Positions 49,682 to 59,805 of a stretch of 64,000 bases of DNA are shown piece by piece. The DNA is taken from contig NZ_LMDB01000038.1 in NCBI RefSeq assembly GCF_001425005.1, positions 138,978 to 202,977 on the forward strand, in the 5' to 3' direction. Under the pieces are notes generated by a model. That model was not told the DNA's origin. It saw only the letters and a list, made by a program, of their open reading frames with translations, and did no database searches. The number at the start of each line of letters is the position of its first letter. Position 1 is the first letter of the stretch. The translations under genes and the position numbers were made by a program. The DNA is from Duganella sp. Root336D2 (lineage in GTDB: Bacteria; Pseudomonadota; Gammaproteobacteria; Burkholderiales; Burkholderiaceae_D).

Positions 49682-52600
49682 AGCACGTCCAGCGCATTGT
49701 TGGTGCCAGTCTGCACCTGCAGCGTCACGCGGTTATTGAGCTTGTAGCGCAGCTTCACCAGGCTGGTCGCCGTGCCCGCGCCTTGCTCGAAGCTGATGTA
49801 GGCGCGCGAGGACAGCTTTTTGCCGACGGTGACCACCGTGCTTTCCAGTCCTTTGGCCTGGCTGACTCCCAGCTCATCCAGTCCGACGCGGTTGGCCAGG
49901 CTTGGACCGCCGCTGCCGCCCAGCAGGGCGCCGGCGGCAGTGCCAAGCAGGCTCATTTCATTGCCGGCCATGTCGGCGGTGCCGTGGCCGAGCACCATCC
50001 AGGCCAGCTTTTCACTGTCCGGCACGGACGGCGTGGAGACCAGCTTGGCGGATGGCGCCAGGGCGGTGCCGCGCACTTCGACGCCGGCTTCCACGTTGGT
50101 CTCGCTCAGCTCTTCGCCTTCGGGGCGCTTGCGCACGGCGCGGATGTTCAGGCTCGGGTTGTCATAAGCGCCGGTGAAATTCAGCACGCCGCGTTCGATG
50201 GCCAGGCGCTGGCCATAGGCGGCATAGGTGCCGCTGACAACACGGATGCTGCCGTTGACGCGTGGAGCGCGGCGATCCGCCACGCGCACGCGCACGCTGC
50301 CGGCAAGTTGCGCGTCCAGGCCTTTGCCGCGCAAGGTGAAATCGTCGCCCAGGTCGGCGTCGAGGTCGATGCTCAGCGGCAGGCCGGCCGTTACGGCAGC
50401 TTTCGGTTTTTCGCGGCCGAGGATCACTACGTCTTCGCTGATGGTCGGGGTATCGAGCGACGGCAACTCAATCACGGCGCGGTTGGCCTTGAACTTGCCG
50501 TCGAATTCGAAGCGCTTGGCGTCGCGCACCAGGGTGCTGCTGCCGCTCAGGACCAGGGTGCGGTCCGGGCGGTTGAATACTTCGAGCTTGTTGGCGGCCA
50601 GCTTGAGGTCCATCGACATGTCGCCGCCGGCCAGCCGCAGCCAGCCATCGGCCTGCACATTGCCGTCGGCGCCGTCGAAGCGCAGGCGTTGCAGCTGCAA
50701 CTGGTCGCCGCTCACTTTCGCTTGCAGCTCGCCGTTGCGCAGGCGGATGCCTTGCTCGGCCCAGTTGATCACAAGCTGCTCGCCGACAACTTCGCCATCC
50801 AGCAGCGGGTTGGCGATGGTGCCGTGCCCCCCGGCGTGGGCGCGCAAGGCGCCGCCCAGCTCCATGCCTTGTACGCCCAGTAGCGGCGACAGCCATGCGA
50901 TGGACGGCAGGCTGGCGCTGGCGCCGAAGGTCAGGGGGCTGTCGGAAGGGATGCGGCCGTCGCGCAACTGGGCGCTGGCTTCCAGGCGCGCGTTGCCGGC
51001 GCGGTCGCCAGCCAGTTCGGCCTGGGCGCGCAACTGGTCGCCGGCCACGGTGACGCGTGCGTCCAGCACTTTCAGGTCGAGCGGGATGGGGCGTTCGCCG
51101 CCGGTGATCGTCACGTCGCCTTTTTCGCGGAATACGTGCAGGTAGCCGTCCAGCGCCGGTGCAGCGCCTTTGGCGGCCGGCGCGACCAGGTCGAGCGACC
51201 AGTCGCCGCCCAGCGTCATGGTGCTGGCCACGTTGCTGCGCCAGGTATCGGACAATTGGGCGAGGTAGCTGGCGTTGACGCCGGCCGCGCTGCCTTTGCT
51301 GCGCCAGTGCAGGCCGTTCTTCTCCAGCGTCTCGATGCGCAGGCTGCCTTCCGGCATGGCGATGGTGGCGCTGCTTAATGCGAGCTGCTCCGGATTGGCC
51401 AGCCCGGCCACGCCTTCACCTTTGCCGCCGGTGACGCGCAGCGTGGCCGGCGCTTGCAGGTTGAGGGCGAAGCGGCCCTTGTTTTGCAGGGCATCGATGC
51501 TGCCGCTCCAGTTGTCCGTGCTGAAGCTGCCGTGCACTTTGGCGCTGGCATCGAAGTCGGGATTGGCGGCGGCTGCCTGCACCGTGTGGTTGCCGGCGCT
51601 GCCGCTCGCTTGCAGGCGCAGGCGGTCGAGCAGGATGCCCGGCATGTTCAGGCCGGTGACCGTCAGGTCGGCTTGCAGCGGATCGTCCGGGCCGAACGAG
51701 GTGCCGATGGTGGCGCTGCCTTTGATGGCGGAGATTTCCCGCTGGCCGGGCAGGCGCAGGTGGGCGCCGTCCAGCGTGGCGCTGAGCGTCGGCAGGGTGC
51801 TGGGACCGCGGCCTGCGACGTTGCCGCCACTGGCGTAGCCGCTGCCGCGCAAATTGCCGGACCAATCGCGGCCCAGCACGGCCAGTTGCGGCGCATCGAG
51901 CTTCCAGTCGATGCGGTCCTGCGGCTTGCCGAAGGAGCCTTTCGCCTGCAGCATATTGGGGCCGAGGTGCAGGTCGATGTCGCTGTCCTGCACGCGGCCC
52001 GGGCCTGCGGCGAATTTCGCGTGCCCGCTCAGCGCGGCGTTGCCAAGCGTGGATGCCGCTTGCAGGCGGATGTCGGCATTGGCCAGCCAGTCCGCGGAAG
52101 CGCGCAGCGTGGCGTCGAAATCGGCATTGATATTGCCCGCGACCGAAGATCCGAAACTGGCGGGATTGATGTGGCTCGCACTGCCGGACAGCTTGACGTC
52201 CATTGCGCCGGACAGTGCCGCCTCGCCGCTGGCGCGGATCACGCTGTCGGCGCGAGCCGGCTGGGCCAGGTAAGCCAGCCCGCGCGCCTCGGCGGTGAAG
52301 CTGGTGCGGGGCGCCTGGTAGCCGCCGCCCAGGATACCGCTGGCCCTGGCGCTGCCTTGCAGCTGCGGGTCAAGCACGGAGAGCTGGGCGGCGTCGAGCT
52401 GCCATTCCAGCTTGTCGCCCGCTGCGCCGAATGCGCCGCGCGCCGTGGCGGTGTTGCGGGCATAGGCGAGGCGGGCGTCGATGTTGGCGATGTGCCGGGC
52501 GTCGGCAGCCAGCTTGACGCTGCCGGACAGCGGCTGTCCCATCAACTTGCTGGGCTGCAGCGCGATATCGGCGTTTGCCCGCCAGTCCGGCGCCAGCTTG

Positions 52601-54141
52601 CCGCTTGCCTGCAGCGCCGCATTCAGGTCGGCTGACGGGAATGCGCCCAGCGCAGCCGGGTCGAAGCGCTTGACGACCGCGTTGGCCTTGAAGGCCTTGT
52701 CGCCTTTCAGGCTGGCTTGCGCAGTGGCGCCGACGCTGCCCTGGCCGGCAGTGATGCGCGCCTGGTGCAAGGTCAGCAGCAGGTCTTGCAGCGTGGCGTG
52801 GGCGTCCAGGCGCAGCTTGCCTTCCCCCAGCGCGGCGCGCAGGGTGTGCTGCCGGCCCTTGGTTTCGGCGCTGATATCGCCGGCGATTGCCGTGCTGATG
52901 GCGGCGCCATGCAGGGCGCGCAGGTCGAGGCGGTCGGTATGCAGGCGCACGCTGGCGGTGTCGATGCTGCCGTCTTGCGGCAGGCGGCGCAACTTGCCGC
53001 TGCCGGTGAATTTGCCTGCGGCGCCGAGGTCGATCAGCAGGCCGCTGAGGCTTGCGTTATCCAGCGTACCGCCCAGCTGCGCGGAAGCGCTTTGCAGGGG
53101 CAGTTTCTGCTGGTCGAGCGGGCCGGCTGCGCTGCGGTTGCTTGCTGCCAGTTTGCCGGACAGCTTGTCGCCGTTGATGGCGGCTTCCAGCGCGAGGTCG
53201 ATTGCTGCCCTCGGCCAGGCCGGGTCGAAGCGGGCCGGGTCGACGTCGTGCGCCTGCAGGCGGATGCTGCGCAGGGGCAGGGCGTCGAACGGCGCCAGCA
53301 CAAGGGTCCCGTCGCCGTTGGCGTAGTTCGATTTGCCTTTGACGTCCAGCTTCAGTTGCGCGAGGTCGCCGCTGGCGAAGAGTTCCAGCCGCGTCGCGCT
53401 GCGCTGGACCAGCCCAGGGTCGGGCGGCGTTGCTGCCGGCGCGCCGGGCGGCGTCGTTGTGGAACCGCCTGGCCGGGCCGCAGGTGCCGGCGGGATAGGT
53501 GCGAGGGCGGCCGTGGCGCTCAGTTTGTACGGGTGCGCGGTGGAAATTTCGGCGCTGGCGGCAAGGGCGCCAACCGGCGTTTCGGCGCTGGCGTCCTTCA
53601 ACTGCCAGTGCTGGCCATCGCCCTGCAGCTGCAGCTTGACGGCGCGCAGCTCGGTGCGGCTGCCATCTTCGCTGACCAGGGCCAGCGTGCTGACGCGGCC
53701 ATCCGCAATGCTCAGGCGGAACGGCGGCGTGATCGATGCCGGCATCGCGGCGGGCTTGGAAGGCCCGGTGCTGCGCGACTCCGCCCGCGCTACATGCAGC
53801 TCGCTGATCGCCACGCCTTCGCTGAAGTACTGCAGCGGCGACCAGTTGATATCGATGTTGTCGAGCGTGAGTATGCTGGATTGGTCGCGATACACGATGC
53901 GCCCGATATGCATGCGCCCGTACAGTGAACCGCTGACGCCGGTGACCACGATCTGGCCGCCGCTGGAGCGCGCGACCTGGGCGACGATCTGCTGCAGCGT
54001 GGTCTCGCGCCCCAAAAGCCAGACGGCGCCGCCCAGCACCGCCAGTGTTACGCCGCCGCCGACCAGCGTGCGGCGCAGCCATTTGCGTTTGGCAGCCGCT
54101 GGCGGCGCGTCGGACGGCGGCGGAGTGTACGGCGTATCCAT
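49660..54141 (-). CDS. tamB: TamB, inner-membrane-anchored translocation/assembly protein
   Basis: This 1493-residue protein starts with a cytoplasmic tail and a single membrane helix (about residues 25-45). A very long beta-helical periplasmic body of AsmA-like repeats follows (for example LDIGAAGKFTGSGKLRRLP, LSGKLAASNRSAAGPLDQQK). A C-terminal DUF490 region begins near residue 1200, with FDGKFKANRAVIELPSLD, RINGS-type strands and NVEAGVEVRGTALAPSAKLVSTPSVPDSEKLAWMVLG. Together with TamA it spans the periplasm, helps assemble some autotransporters and may carry phospholipid to the outer membrane. It starts on the base where tamA stops. Confidence 0.95.
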   Translation of the reverse strand: MDTPYTPPPSDAPPAAAKRKWLRRTLVGGGVTLAVLGGAVWLLGRETTLQQIVAQVARSSGGQIVVTGVSGSLYGRMHIGRIVYRDQSSILTLDNIDINWSPLQYFSEGVAISELHVARAESRSTGPSKPAAMPASITPPFRLSIADGRVSTLALVSEDGSRTELRAVKLQLQGDGQHWQLKDASAETPVGALAASAEISTAHPYKLSATAALAPIPPAPAARPGGSTTTPPGAPAATPPDPGLVQRSATRLELFASGDLAQLKLDVKGKSNYANGDGTLVLAPFDALPLRSIRLQAHDVDPARFDPAWPRAAIDLALEAAINGDKLSGKLAASNRSAAGPLDQQKLPLQSASAQLGGTLDNASLSGLLIDLGAAGKFTGSGKLRRLPQDGSIDTASVRLHTDRLDLRALHGAAISTAIAGDISAETKGRQHTLRAALGEGKLRLDAHATLQDLLLTLHQARITAGQGSVGATAQASLKGDKAFKANAVVKRFDPAALGAFPSADLNAALQASGKLAPDWRANADIALQPSKLMGQPLSGSVKLAADARHIANIDARLAYARNTATARGAFGAAGDKLEWQLDAAQLSVLDPQLQGSARASGILGGGYQAPRTSFTAEARGLAYLAQPARADSVIRASGEAALSGAMDVKLSGSASHINPASFGSSVAGNINADFDATLRASADWLANADIRLQAASTLGNAALSGHAKFAAGPGRVQDSDIDLHLGPNMLQAKGSFGKPQDRIDWKLDAPQLAVLGRDWSGNLRGSGYASGGNVAGRGPSTLPTLSATLDGAHLRLPGQREISAIKGSATIGTSFGPDDPLQADLTVTGLNMPGILLDRLRLQASGSAGNHTVQAAAANPDFDASAKVHGSFSTDNWSGSIDALQNKGRFALNLQAPATLRVTGGKGEGVAGLANPEQLALSSATIAMPEGSLRIETLEKNGLHWRSKGSAAGVNASYLAQLSDTWRSNVASTMTLGGDWSLDLVAPAAKGAAPALDGYLHVFREKGDVTITGGERPIPLDLKVLDARVTVAGDQLRAQAELAGDRAGNARLEASAQLRDGRIPSDSPLTFGASASLPSIAWLSPLLGVQGMELGGALRAHAGGHGTIANPLLDGEVVGEQLVINWAEQGIRLRNGELQAKVSGDQLQLQRLRFDGADGNVQADGWLRLAGGDMSMDLKLAANKLEVFNRPDRTLVLSGSSTLVRDAKRFEFDGKFKANRAVIELPSLDTPTISEDVVILGREKPKAAVTAGLPLSIDLDADLGDDFTLRGKGLDAQLAGSVRVRVADRRAPRVNGSIRVVSGTYAAYGQRLAIERGVLNFTGAYDNPSLNIRAVRKRPEGEELSETNVEAGVEVRGTALAPSAKLVSTPSVPDSEKLAWMVLGHGTADMAGNEMSLLGTAAGALLGGSGGPSLANRVGLDELGVSQAKGLESTVVTVGKKLSSRAYISFEQGAGTATSLVKLRYKLNNRVTLQVQTGTNNALDVLYNWAFD

Positions 54142-55946
54142 CAGAACGTGAACCCCAGCGAGAAGTGCAGCCGCGCCTTTTTGGTGGCATGGCCATACGC
54201 GATGTCGACGTTGATCGGCCCGACAGGGCTCTTGTAGCGCGCACCGACGCCATAGCCGGATTTGGGACGCAGGCCGCCCAGGGAATTGGACGCATTGCCG
54301 GCGTCGTAGAACACAGCCGCGCCCCAGGTCGGCTTGAACCAGTACTGGTATTCTGCGCTGCCGGTGACCAGGTAGCGGCCGCCGACTGTCGCTTCGCCTT
54401 GTGCCACGCCCAGCTCCTGGTAGGCATAGCCGCGCACGGAATTGTCGCCGCCGGCGCGGAACAGGTAAGTGGTCGGCACGCCATCCTGGCGCGCCGAAGC
54501 CAGCGCCCCGAATTCGGCCCGCAGGATCACGGTGGATTTCGGGCTGAGCGGGCGGTAAGTGATGCCGCGCGCCGTGGCACGGATGAATTTCTCGTCCGTC
54601 AGCAGCGGCAGCAGCGCCCCGCCCAGGGTGGCATTCAGCACATAGCCTTTGGTCGGGAACACCAGGTTGTCCACCTTGCGCCAGGTGGCGGCATAGGTGA
54701 TCGGCAGGGACTGGCTGTGCGATGACAGCACCCGGTTCACGGTCTTGCTTTCGTTCAGGTATTCGATCGAGATGCTGCGCTCGAGCAGCGGCGTGCCCCA
54801 GGCCCGCTTGGCCGCGACGGAAGCAGTACGCGTGATCTCGCCCTCGATATCCTTGCGTTCCAGTGCCGCGCCGACGCTGTCGTTATTGCCGTCCGCCGTG
54901 GTCGGGAAGTAGAAATCGCTGCGCGCCTGCTGGCGCTTGGTTTCCAGCGTCAGCGCGCTCTTCATCTTCAGGCCGAACACGTTCAGGTCGTCATAGGTGC
55001 CCGACATGCGGTACCCCGTATTGGTGCTGAAACCCACGCCCACGCTGGCGTTCTTGCGCTTGTTCTCCACCACCCGCACCAGCAAGGGCAGCGGCGCCAT
55101 GGAAGTCGGCTGCGGCACGCCTTCAGCCTTGTTCTCGGCGGCCTCGATCTGTTCATCCAGGATGGATGTCAGGTCGGCGCTTACCTCGACGTTGGCAAAG
55201 TAGCCGGTTTCCTGCAGCTTGCCCTGGTATGCCTGCAGCGCCGCTTCGCTGTAATAATCGCCCGGCTTGATCGGGTTCAGGTTGCGCACCGCCGATTCCG
55301 GATAGCGCCGCAAGCCTTCGATCTTCAGTTCGCCGAAGCGCATCTCCGGCCCGCTATCGAGCGCCACATGCAGCAGCGCGCGCTTGGTCTCGGGGTCGAC
55401 CACCGCCTCGCTGGAAACCAGTTGCGCGCGCGGATAGCGCGTCTGCACCACGGCGCGCAGGAGGTCGCGCTTGGCCTTTTCCCATTCGTCCTGGCGGAAC
55501 ACGGCGCCGTTCGGCAGGCCCCAGCCCGCCTTCAGCGCATCCTTGTCGAAAGGCGCGCCGGAGGACGACTGGAAGCCCTGCAGCACGATGTCGACTTCAC
55601 CCACCAGCACCGGGTCGCCCGGCTGCACCTCGATCCTGACGGTCGGCGTGCCGCTTTCGTCAAGGCTGATATTCACCGCCGGGTTGTAGTAACCGGCAGT
55701 GGCAACCAGCGTCTTGATCTGCTCCGGCGCGGCGCGCAGCATGCGCTGCAGCTGGTCGCGGTCCATGCGTTCGTTCGAGCGGTAGCGCAGCAGGTCAAGG
55801 TTATCTTCAAGAAGGGACTCCAGCTGGCGCGGCGCGTCGATGCGGACCTGGTAAGTCCAGCCCTGGGCAGCCGCCAGCAAGGGCAGCAGCAGGGCAGCGC
55901 AGCCCAGTACAAGGCCCCTCAATACTTTTATGCCGGTTTGTGCCAA
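54141..55946 (-). CDS. tamA: TamA, Omp85-family outer-membrane protein
   Basis: This 601-residue secreted protein has a signal peptide (LVLGCAALLLPLLAAAQG). Three POTRA domains (about 30-265; examples YNPAVNISLDESGTPTVRIEVQPGDPVLVGEVDI, LHVALDSGPEMRFGELKIEGLRRYPE) precede a 16-strand Omp85 barrel. The conserved VRGYAYQELG (the VRGY/F motif of lid loop 6) is present, and the protein ends in the aromatic LHFSLGFTF. It overlaps tamB by 1 bp, so they are an operon. It is divergent from queC (108 bp between the start codons). Confidence 0.95.
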   Translation of the reverse strand: MAQTGIKVLRGLVLGCAALLLPLLAAAQGWTYQVRIDAPRQLESLLEDNLDLLRYRSNERMDRDQLQRMLRAAPEQIKTLVATAGYYNPAVNISLDESGTPTVRIEVQPGDPVLVGEVDIVLQGFQSSSGAPFDKDALKAGWGLPNGAVFRQDEWEKAKRDLLRAVVQTRYPRAQLVSSEAVVDPETKRALLHVALDSGPEMRFGELKIEGLRRYPESAVRNLNPIKPGDYYSEAALQAYQGKLQETGYFANVEVSADLTSILDEQIEAAENKAEGVPQPTSMAPLPLLVRVVENKRKNASVGVGFSTNTGYRMSGTYDDLNVFGLKMKSALTLETKRQQARSDFYFPTTADGNNDSVGAALERKDIEGEITRTASVAAKRAWGTPLLERSISIEYLNESKTVNRVLSSHSQSLPITYAATWRKVDNLVFPTKGYVLNATLGGALLPLLTDEKFIRATARGITYRPLSPKSTVILRAEFGALASARQDGVPTTYLFRAGGDNSVRGYAYQELGVAQGEATVGGRYLVTGSAEYQYWFKPTWGAAVFYDAGNASNSLGGLRPKSGYGVGARYKSPVGPINVDIAYGHATKKARLHFSLGFTF

Positions 55947-56054
55947 AATTCGTGGTCTGTGATCTGGAAGTCGAAACCGAATGTTACCGGATCAGCCGCA
56001 ATCTTGTCGGCCACTTAATGATTGATTACAAATAGACCTCAAAGAAAGACTGCG

Positions 56055-56786
56055 ATGCTGACAAACGACGCCGCACTGGTCCTGTTCAGCGGTGGACAGG
56101 ACTCGACAACCTGCCTGGCCTGGGCCCTGGAGCGCTACCCGCGCGTGGAAACCATCGGCTTCGACTACGGCCAGCGCCATGCGATCGAACTCACCGTGCG
56201 CCCGCGCCTGCTGGAGCAGATGCGCAGCGTCAAGCCGGAATGGGCCGAGCGCCTGGGCGAAGACCACATGGTCGACCTGGGCCTGATCTCGCAACTGTCG
56301 CAGACGGCCATGACCGAGGACATCGAGATCGTGATGCAGGAGAACGGCCTGCCGAACACCTTCGTCCCCGGCCGCAACCTCCTGTTCATGACCGTCGCCG
56401 CCACCCTGGCGTATCGCCGCGGCCTGACCGTGCTGGTGGGCGGCATGTGCGAAACCGACTTTTCCGGCTACCCGGACTGCCGCGACGACACCATGAAGGC
56501 GCTGCAAGTGGCCCTGAACCTGGGCATGGATACCCGCAACAAGCTGGAAACCCCGCTGATGTGGCTGGACAAGGCGCAAACCTGGCAACTGGCCGAACGC
56601 CTCGGCGGCCAGCAGCTGGTGGACCTGATCCGGGCCGATACCCACACCTGCTACAAGGGCGAACGCGGCGCCCTGCACGACTGGGGCTATGGCTGCGGCA
56701 CCTGCCCGGCCTGCGAACTGCGCGCGCGCGGCTACCGACTCTATCAAGCGGCACTGAGTGGCAATCACGGCACTGGCGCCGATTGA
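56055..56786 (+). CDS. queC: 7-cyano-7-deazaguanine synthase
   Basis: This 243-residue protein starts at ATG 56055 (MLTNDAALVLFSGGQDSTTC). SGGQDST (residues 12-18) is the PP-loop for ATP. FDYGQRHAIEL, PNTFVPGRNLLFMTVAATLAY, CETDFSGYPDCRDDTMKAL, MDTRNKLETPLMWLDKAQTW and the zinc-binding C-terminus YGCGTCPACELRARGY complete the QueC signature. It converts 7-carboxy-7-deazaguanine to preQ0, the queuosine precursor. The partners queD and queE are not in this window. No preQ1 riboswitch is evident in the 108 bp upstream. Confidence 0.97.
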   Translation: MLTNDAALVLFSGGQDSTTCLAWALERYPRVETIGFDYGQRHAIELTVRPRLLEQMRSVKPEWAERLGEDHMVDLGLISQLSQTAMTEDIEIVMQENGLPNTFVPGRNLLFMTVAATLAYRRGLTVLVGGMCETDFSGYPDCRDDTMKALQVALNLGMDTRNKLETPLMWLDKAQTWQLAERLGGQQLVDLIRADTHTCYKGERGALHDWGYGCGTCPACELRARGYRLYQAALSGNHGTGAD

Positions 56787-56796
56787 CTTTTTCTAT

Positions 56797-56815
56797 AGGG
56801 CAATTATTTTGCCCT
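56797..56815. terminator. Hairpin after queC, possible terminator
   Basis: AGGGCAA (56797-56803), a 5-nt loop TTATT and TTGCCCT (56809-56815) form a perfect 7-bp stem, 11 bp after the queC stop and 21 bp before the CHASE gene start. A T-rich stretch lies before rather than after the stem, so termination is not certain. It may act as a 3' end or as an attenuator for the next gene. Confidence 0.4.
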
Positions 56816-56835
56816 GAACAACTTAAGATGCTGGT

Positions 56836-59805
56836 ATGCCGAGGCCACCTGCCAGCCCACCGCTGCAACGCCTGCTCCAACCCCGCCTGCTGGCAGGGCT
56901 GGTGGCAGCGCTTTGCCTGACCGCGACCGGCAGCGTCTGGTGGGGCGCCCACCTTGATGCGGAACGCGATGCCCGCACCAGCTTCGAATACCACGGCCGG
57001 GAACTGGTCAACAATATGGCCGCGCGCATGCAGGCCTATGTACAGGTACTGTATGGCGTGCAGGGCTTGTTTGCCAGCTCCGATTTCGTCGACCGCCAGG
57101 AGTTCCGCACTTATATCGAGCGCCTTGAACTGGAGCAGAATTTTCCCGGCATGCAGGGCATCGGCTTTATGCGCATGGTGCCCGGCGCGCAGCTGGAGTC
57201 GCATATCGCCATGGTGCGGGCCGAGGGCTTTCCTGATTATTCGGTAACGCCGCCGGGCCAGCGCAGGCAGTACGGCCCGGTGGTCTATCTCGAACCTTTC
57301 TCCGGCAGTAACCTGCAGGCCTTCGGCTATGACGGCCTGTCCGAGCCGGTGCGCCGCGCCGCCTTTGAGCAGGCGCGCGACTCCGGCCTGCCGGGCATGA
57401 CCGGCAAGCTGCTGCTGAAACAGGAAACCAGCGGCCCGGTGCAGGCCGGCTTCCTCATCGCGCTGCCGATCTACCAGAACGGCGTTGGGCGCTATACCCT
57501 GGTCCAGCGCCGCAGCGCCTTGAAGGGCTGGGTCTACGCGCCGTTTCGCATGGACGACGTGATGGCGGCGCTGGGTCACGATGCGCTGCGCGGCCTCGAC
57601 GTGGAAATCTACGACGGCGAAGAGCGCAACGCCATGAACCGCTTGTTCGACAGCGCGCCGAAGGCGTCCGCTGCGGAAGGGCGCCAGCATGCGCTCAAGC
57701 GCATCAGCCTGGCCGGCCGGCGCTGGACCCTGCATATCAGCGCGCTGCCCAGGCCGAACGGCGTGCTGTCGGATAAACCGCGCGCGATAGCCATCGGCGG
57801 CCTCCTGATCAGCTGCGTGCTGGCGCTGCTGGCCTACGTGCTGGCGGAAAGCCGGCAGCGCCTGCGCCTGGCACTCCACCAGAGCAGCCGCATGGGCGAC
57901 GAGCTGCGCGAAGGGCAGGAAACCCTGCTGGCCATGGCCGAACATGCACAGGGCAGCCAGACGGTGCTGCGCTGCATCCTCGACTCCACCGTGGACGGCA
58001 TCCTGGTCGACAACTACAGCGGCGCCGTGCTGAACTCGAACCGGCGTTTCCGCCAGTTGTGGAACGTGCCGGAGCAGCTCGGTTGGGAAAACGACGGCGC
58101 CATCCTGCTGGCCCATATGGCCAGCCAGATCGAATTGCCGGATGCCTTCCTGCAGGCCTGCGCGCAGGCCGGACCGGGCGACGAGGACAGCCATGGCCAG
58201 CTCCAGATGCGCGACGGGCGCGTGCTTGAAGTCACGACGCGCCCGCTGCGCCTTGGCAGCGAAGCGGCGCGGCTCTGGTCCTTCCGCGATATTACCGAAC
58301 GCATCCTGAACGAGCGGCGTGAAGAAGGACGCCACCAGGTGCTGGAACTGCTGGCGGCCGGCGCCCCGCAGCAGGAAGTACTGGACAGCCTGATGCGCGG
58401 CATCGAAGCCGTCAACCCGGGCATGATCTGCAGCGTCATGCTGCTGGACGAGGAAGGCAGGCACCTGCTGCTGTCCGCCGCGCCCAGCCTGCCGGCCTTT
58501 TTCCGGCAGGCCATCGACGGCTTGCCGATCGGCTTTGGCAATGGCTCCTGCGGCAAGGCCGTCACCAGCAATAGCCGCGTAATCGTGGAAGACATCGCCA
58601 GCGACCCGCTATGGGGGCCCTACCGTGAAATGGCGCTGCGTGCCGGCCTGGGCGCCTGCTGGTCGGAGCCGGTGCATGGCGCCAACGGCAAGGTGCTGGG
58701 CGCCTTCGCCATCTACCACCGCGGGCCGCAGCGGCCCAGCGTGGCGCAACTGGTGCTGATCGACCAGGCCGCCAGCCTGGCCGGCATCGCGGTGGAGCAG
58801 GCGCGCGCAGCAGAGGCCCTGCGCGTAGGCGAAGCGCGTTTTCGCAGCCTGTACGACCACGCACCGGTAGCCTTGTGGCAGCAGGACTGGTCGGCCGTGC
58901 GTGCGGCCATGCAGGAATTGCTGGAATCGGGTGTGGACGATGTGGCGCAATGGCTGCAGGTGAACCCGAGCCAGTTGCAGCGCCTGGCCGGGCTGGTGCG
59001 CATCACCGATGTCAATGCCGCCGGACTGGAACAGGTGGGAGCCGGCCCGGCCTGCAAGCAGCCCGGGCGGCTTGGCCTGGCGCAGAACTTCGCGCCTTCT
59101 GCCATGCCGGAGTTCGGGCGCGCGCTGCTGGCGATGGAGCAGGGCTCGCACCTGTTCCAGTGCGAGGGCAGCTTCCTGCGCCTGGATGGCGTGGAGCGCC
59201 AGAATGAACTGACGCTGCTGGTGATGCCGGGCCACGAGCACGCGCTGGACTTCGTCATCGTGTCCACCATCGATATCACGGAGCGCAAGCGACTGAACGA
59301 AGAGCTGGTGCAGCTGGCCACCACCGATTTCCTGACCGGCCTGCCGAACCGGCGCGAGTTCATGATGCGCCTGGAAGACGAGCAGGCCCGCCTGCAGCGC
59401 GATGTCGGCGGCCGCGCCGCCGTGCTGATGCTGGACATCGACTACTTCAAGGACATCAACGACGCTCACGGCCACGACTGGGGCGACGCCGTGCTGCGCC
59501 ACCTGGCAGGGCTGATGCGCGATTCGCAGCGCAAGATCGACATGCTGGGGCGCGTCGGCGGCGAGGAATTTGCCATCCTGCTGCCGGGTGCCGACCTGGA
59601 AGCGGCGCGCGCTTTCGCCGAGCGCCTGCGCCAGCGCATTGCCGACACGCCGATGGGGCGCAACGGCAGCACCATTGCGATCACGGTCAGCATCGGCATT
59701 GCCAGCATGGCGCCGGCCGACCGCAGCGGCGACGCGGTCCTGGTGCGCGCCGACCATGCGCTGTACCGCGCCAAGCGCGCCGGCCGCAATCGCGTCGAAG
59801 GGTGA
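56836..59805 (+). CDS. CHASE-PAS-GAF-GGDEF diguanylate cyclase
   Basis: This 989-residue protein has an N-terminal membrane helix (about 15-37). A periplasmic CHASE domain (about 60-280; YVQVLYGVQGLFASSDFVDRQEFRTYIERLELEQNFPGMQGIGFMRMVPG) and a second helix (about 313-335) follow. PAS-type units (DSTVDGILVDNYSGAVLNSNRRFRQLWNVPEQ), a GAF domain (about 490-655), another PAS-like part and a GGDEF domain complete it. GGEEF is at 908-912 and RKID (RxxD) lies five residues upstream, so active feedback-inhibited c-di-GMP synthesis is expected. The extracellular signal sensed by CHASE is unknown. It follows queC by 49 bp. Confidence 0.93.
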   Translation: MPRPPASPPLQRLLQPRLLAGLVAALCLTATGSVWWGAHLDAERDARTSFEYHGRELVNNMAARMQAYVQVLYGVQGLFASSDFVDRQEFRTYIERLELEQNFPGMQGIGFMRMVPGAQLESHIAMVRAEGFPDYSVTPPGQRRQYGPVVYLEPFSGSNLQAFGYDGLSEPVRRAAFEQARDSGLPGMTGKLLLKQETSGPVQAGFLIALPIYQNGVGRYTLVQRRSALKGWVYAPFRMDDVMAALGHDALRGLDVEIYDGEERNAMNRLFDSAPKASAAEGRQHALKRISLAGRRWTLHISALPRPNGVLSDKPRAIAIGGLLISCVLALLAYVLAESRQRLRLALHQSSRMGDELREGQETLLAMAEHAQGSQTVLRCILDSTVDGILVDNYSGAVLNSNRRFRQLWNVPEQLGWENDGAILLAHMASQIELPDAFLQACAQAGPGDEDSHGQLQMRDGRVLEVTTRPLRLGSEAARLWSFRDITERILNERREEGRHQVLELLAAGAPQQEVLDSLMRGIEAVNPGMICSVMLLDEEGRHLLLSAAPSLPAFFRQAIDGLPIGFGNGSCGKAVTSNSRVIVEDIASDPLWGPYREMALRAGLGACWSEPVHGANGKVLGAFAIYHRGPQRPSVAQLVLIDQAASLAGIAVEQARAAEALRVGEARFRSLYDHAPVALWQQDWSAVRAAMQELLESGVDDVAQWLQVNPSQLQRLAGLVRITDVNAAGLEQVGAGPACKQPGRLGLAQNFAPSAMPEFGRALLAMEQGSHLFQCEGSFLRLDGVERQNELTLLVMPGHEHALDFVIVSTIDITERKRLNEELVQLATTDFLTGLPNRREFMMRLEDEQARLQRDVGGRAAVLMLDIDYFKDINDAHGHDWGDAVLRHLAGLMRDSQRKIDMLGRVGGEEFAILLPGADLEAARAFAERLRQRIADTPMGRNGSTIAITVSIGIASMAPADRSGDAVLVRADHALYRAKRAGRNRVEG

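Noticed and set aside
55947..56054. Possible preQ1 riboswitch upstream of queC
   Set aside because: Neither the short preQ1-I stem with its A-rich tail nor the preQ1-II layout can be found in these 108 bp.
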